From positions 3,951,001 through 4,015,000 of the forward strand of contig NZ_JAUSXC010000001.1 of assembly GCF_030823405.1 (NCBI RefSeq): 64,000 bases of DNA, read 5' to 3'. The position numbers and the translations under genes are program-made. This document shows, piece after piece, positions 61,456 through 64,000 of this stretch. Position 1 is the first letter of the stretch. Each line of letters starts with the position of its first letter. Origin of the DNA: Chryseobacterium ginsenosidimutans. GTDB taxonomy: Bacteria; Bacteroidota; Bacteroidia; Flavobacteriales; Weeksellaceae. The notes under the pieces were generated by a model that ran no database searches, was not told the DNA's origin, and saw only the letters and a program-made list of their open reading frames with translations.

Positions 61456-63406
61456 TTTTTCCACCCTGCAATGGTGGGGTGGCTTTCTTGTCTTTTTGCT
61501 CCTTTGCGGATTTTTTTCCATGTATTTTGTTTTCTTTTATTTCTATTGGTAACAAGGATTTATATCCTATTTGTCGATCATATTTAAATAGAAAGAACAT
61601 TAATAAAAAAATAAAACCATATATGATAATTAAAAATAGTCCATTCCTTATTATTCTATAATTAACAATTGAATACTCTACAGAATATTTTACTGTATTA
61701 TTTTTGAAAATATTGATTTTCCTTTTTCCAGCATGCTCTCTATACTTATTTAATTTGCTATTAGCAATATACATCAACATTACAAATACTGAAATTGCAA
61801 CACCATAACACAACAAAAAGATTAATGATTGCCTAAATGATTTTATAAAATCAATTGCTCCAATTGAGCCAACTATAAAAGCAAATATTGCAGTAAAAAG
61901 AGTTACGACTTCAATAATTCTTTTATTTTCTTTTTTAAATTCTTCTGTTAAGGAATGAATTGTTTCAATTTCATACTTTAATATAAACCGTAATTTTAAA
62001 TCTTTAAATAAATTGTAGACTTCTTCAAATCTTTCTTCCACATCGTCATTGACTTTTGCTAATGTAAAAGAAGAAGCATAATACACATCAATATTGTTAT
62101 GATGCAATAATGATGTTGAAAAATCTAATTTGAAGATATAGTTATTATTTAATAAAGACCACTCCTTTTTCTTTCTATAGTTTGCTAAAACATTATTTAT
62201 ATTAGTATTAACATCATCTGTAAAAGTTTCTATAAAAAGGGCTTTATCCAAACATAGTTCATAAGCTTCGTTTAAAATTTTTATAGAAAATAGAGAAAAC
62301 TTATAATCCATAAAAAAATTATTTGTTTTCCCCTTCAGTTTACCAAGTAATTCATTGTATTTAAATGCAATATCATCAAGTATTATTTTACATTTTTCGA
62401 TTATTTTTCTATCACCCTTTAATTTCAAAAATTCAAATTTTTCATATTGTTTTTGACAAAAAAGTGAAAAGTAATTATTAATAGCATAATTATAAAGTAG
62501 AAAATATGAAAATTTTTCAAGTTCTGATAAACCTGTTTGATTATTAACCTTAATCTCGACATCATCAACAATTTTTTTTAGCTCCTCCTCATTTTTAATT
62601 ACATCTTTTTGATATTTAATCTTATTGTTAATTTCCAGGAATGTTAAATTAGTATTGGAGGGAGGTATTGCTGCATTAATTTGATGAAAATATCCTCTCC
62701 AATCTTCCCCGGGAATTTCATAATGATTTAACATTTTTTGAATCCAATTATCGAAGATTCCACTTGGTATATGCCTCCTTAAATCACGAAGGATTGTAGA
62801 ATACTCAATATTTCCTTCTTTTTGAGCAGTTCTTATATACCATTTATATATTAAAAAGTTGACCTTTACTTGTAGTGCATTATGAATTTCTGAAAAATTT
62901 CCATTCAAAATTATATTTTCAAGTTCATTTTTGATAGTAAATAACTTCATTAAGATGTCTCTTTGAGAAGTGAAATTATTATCAATTAAATTCAGTTTTA
63001 TGTTGATGTCTAAAAGTTTAATTTTTGATTGAAAACTAAATCTTTTTGAGCGATTAAAACTAATAAAGCTGATTACTTTTAAACCATAAATATTTTTAAT
63101 ATTTTCGTAAAAATTTAAATATTTATTTAACCCTTCTCTTATAACATCTAAGTACTTTTTTATATTTATAAAATGCGGGAAATCTATTTCAAAAGAGTCT
63201 ATTTCAAGGTTTATGGCTAAGCATACTGTTTCAACATCTTCAATAATATATTTACCATTGATTATAGAAAGATTAATTTCATATAAGGAGTTATCTACAA
63301 AATCTATTATGGGATGATAAGGTAGTGGAGGATTATCTCTATAAATCCCTGTAGTTGGAAGATTAGCTCTTAAATTGCCTATTTGAGTAGAAAAGAAGGT
63401 TCTCAT
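61418..63406 (-). CDS. Large protein with three C-terminal membrane segments, putative effector of a Panacea-type pair
   Basis: A 662-residue protein with no recognised domain. Residues 1 to about 490 are soluble, rich in Asn, Ile, Lys and Leu, and mostly helical. Membrane segments follow at about 501-522 (VVTLFTAIFAFIVGSIGAI), 525-546 and 587-606, then a Lys-rich tail of about 55 residues. A coiled, charged stretch (EEFKKENKRIIEV) leads into the first segment, a design seen in several membrane-acting toxins and defence proteins. It starts 6 bases after the Panacea-like gene and is probably translated from the same message. Proposed role: membrane-damaging toxin or phage-defence effector. This is inference. 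Confidence 0.65.
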   Translation of the reverse strand: MRTFFSTQIGNLRANLPTTGIYRDNPPLPYHPIIDFVDNSLYEINLSIINGKYIIEDVETVCLAINLEIDSFEIDFPHFINIKKYLDVIREGLNKYLNFYENIKNIYGLKVISFISFNRSKRFSFQSKIKLLDINIKLNLIDNNFTSQRDILMKLFTIKNELENIILNGNFSEIHNALQVKVNFLIYKWYIRTAQKEGNIEYSTILRDLRRHIPSGIFDNWIQKMLNHYEIPGEDWRGYFHQINAAIPPSNTNLTFLEINNKIKYQKDVIKNEEELKKIVDDVEIKVNNQTGLSELEKFSYFLLYNYAINNYFSLFCQKQYEKFEFLKLKGDRKIIEKCKIILDDIAFKYNELLGKLKGKTNNFFMDYKFSLFSIKILNEAYELCLDKALFIETFTDDVNTNINNVLANYRKKKEWSLLNNNYIFKLDFSTSLLHHNNIDVYYASSFTLAKVNDDVEERFEEVYNLFKDLKLRFILKYEIETIHSLTEEFKKENKRIIEVVTLFTAIFAFIVGSIGAIDFIKSFRQSLIFLLCYGVAISVFVMLMYIANSKLNKYREHAGKRKINIFKNNTVKYSVEYSIVNYRIIRNGLFLIIIYGFIFLLMFFLFKYDRQIGYKSLLPIEIKENKIHGKKSAKEQKDKKATPPLQGGKTNSKTNDNLNYH
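61459..61485 (+). terminator. Terminator of the Sak4/DUF3871 transcript, inside the opposing gene
   Basis: CCACCC (61461-61466) and GGGTGG (61477-61482) flank TGCAATGGTG, followed by CTTTCTTGTC TTTTTG. It lies 3 bases after the DUF3871 stop and within the last codons of the opposing 662-residue protein gene. Confidence 0.6.
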
Positions 63407-63412
63407 TATTGG

Positions 63413-63940
63413 TTATAAAGAGTAATACAAAACATCTCTTTTTATTTCCTCATTAGGAATATCAAGAGAAAATTTATTTTGTTTTAATGCCTTTTTATAA
63501 TTATTTTCCCATGAATTATATAAATGAGTTAAATCGACTAAATATGACGCGGGCTTGGATATTAAGTAATAATTGTGATTTTTTAAGATAGATATATTAG
63601 AATCGATTACTTTTTTTAAGTTTTGTGGTAATAATTCAAAGTTTTCATTTATTATTTCTGTAAAATTAACTCCATCTTTTCCTACTAAATTAGAAAAAAC
63701 ATTTGCTTTATACATATCATAAATATCTTTTTCAACAGGACCATAAGGCATTGCTGCAAATTTAAATCCAAAATCTAATAGGTTTTCATTTTCCTTATCA
63801 ATATTGACTGTGGCTAAAAGAAAGATTAATTTTAATGTTTTTAAAATGCTTAAATCATTTGAATGGATATCACCAACAGATTCTTGATACCATGAAGAAA
63901 AATGGTACAAAATATATTTTGTAGGCAATAGTTTTTCCAT
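63413..63940 (-). CDS. Panacea (DUF4065)-like protein, putative antitoxin
   Basis: A 175-residue soluble protein. Seen: the helical opening LYHFSSWYQESVGD, KTLKLIFLLATVN (about 34-46) and above all FAAMPYGPVEKDIYDMYK (61-78), which follows the Panacea/DUF4065 core pattern (K-Y-GP-x-x-x-x-v-y). Panacea proteins neutralise many unrelated toxins and are usually encoded next to them. Here it is the first gene of a two-gene unit, 6 bases before the 662-residue membrane protein. The short 5' region up to 64000 is AT-rich, without a clear promoter box. Identification is by motif and by eye. Confidence 0.7.
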   Translation of the reverse strand: MEKLLPTKYILYHFSSWYQESVGDIHSNDLSILKTLKLIFLLATVNIDKENENLLDFGFKFAAMPYGPVEKDIYDMYKANVFSNLVGKDGVNFTEIINENFELLPQNLKKVIDSNISILKNHNYYLISKPASYLVDLTHLYNSWENNYKKALKQNKFSLDIPNEEIKRDVLYYSL

Positions 63941-64000
63941 TATTAATTTTTTTTTACTTAATTATATTTTTTTCAATATACAATTTTTTATCCCATTCAA

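Larger units (their letters stand above)
55379..64000. mobile_element. Integrated element at tRNA-Ser, right end outside the window
   Basis: From just after the tRNA 3' end to the window end: a tyrosine integrase, an SF2 helicase, a Sak4-like ATPase with a DUF3871 partner, and a two-gene Panacea/membrane-protein unit in reverse. Base composition is visibly more AT-rich than the chromosome to the left. No relaxase, capsid or transposase is present in this part, so an integrative-mobilisable element, a conjugative element or a satellite are all possible. No second copy of the tRNA 3' sequence was found up to 64000, so the right attachment site must lie further on. Confidence 0.8.

Noticed and set aside
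61440..61661. Hydrophobic plus-strand frame opposite the effector tail
   Set aside because: It is the complement of the membrane-segment and Lys-rich coding region and has no start context or homologue I recognise.

Overview
The window looks like a Flavobacteriia (Bacteroidota) chromosome, most like Chryseobacterium or a close relative (family Weeksellaceae). The evidence is low GC, adenine-rich leaders, promoters of the Bacteroidota type (TTTG about 19 bases before TAnnTTTG), and typical families: GLPGLI proteins, DUF5916 barrels, a split transketolase, type-2 ferredoxin-NADP reductase, a TamB-like giant and GG-leader bacteriocin-like peptides. No database search was possible. Family names rest on motifs and recall.

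Layout. 1-6.5 kb: UvrD/PcrA helicase, a paired M16 zinc protease (one catalytic, one non-catalytic subunit) and SecG. 6.5-11.4 kb: a leftward operon of recR, a membrane protein, two glycosyltransferases and a sugar epimerase. 11.5-20.1 kb: a LURP-one protein, a lipoprotein, PepD, a LOG phosphoribohydrolase, a ferredoxin/reductase pair, a DUF3108 protein and a DUF5916 outer-membrane barrel. 20.6-27.8 kb: a two-component system, PheS, YceI, an ABC ATPase, a candidate 6S-like RNA, YjdM and an RsmB-type methyltransferase. 28-34.3 kb: a GLPGLI/PNGase F-like fusion, AsnB, a secreted protein and a frameshifted MFS exporter. 34.5-38.5 kb: two pirins and a tight redox/stress operon (FMN reductase, TMEM175 channel, 4Fe-4S protein, OsmC, GNAT). 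38.6-45.8 kb: an SSS symporter, the two transketolase subunits, a small GG-leader Cys-rich peptide operon and an Lrp regulator. 46-55.3 kb: TamB-like protein diverging from tsaD with 4 bases between start codons, rsmE, trmH-type methylase and type I asparaginase.

At 55.29 kb a tRNA-Ser(GGA) marks the edge of an integrated element that runs off the right end. It carries a tyrosine integrase of the IntDOT-like kind (first catalytic Arg replaced), an SF2 helicase flanked by strong hairpins, a Sak4-like ATPase overlapping a DUF3871 gene, and, facing them, a two-gene unit: a Panacea (DUF4065)-like small protein followed 6 bases later by a 662-residue protein with a large soluble region and three C-terminal membrane segments. 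This pair is the best candidate for an undescribed system (toxin-antitoxin or phage defence). An octamer, TACCTGGA, occurs six times in 4.5 kb of the element in different reading frames and on both strands, which its genes do not explain.

Other leads are the secreted Cys-rich peptide operon (42.8-44.75 kb), the candidate structured RNA at about 26.0-26.13 kb, and the probably leaderless tsaD transcript.
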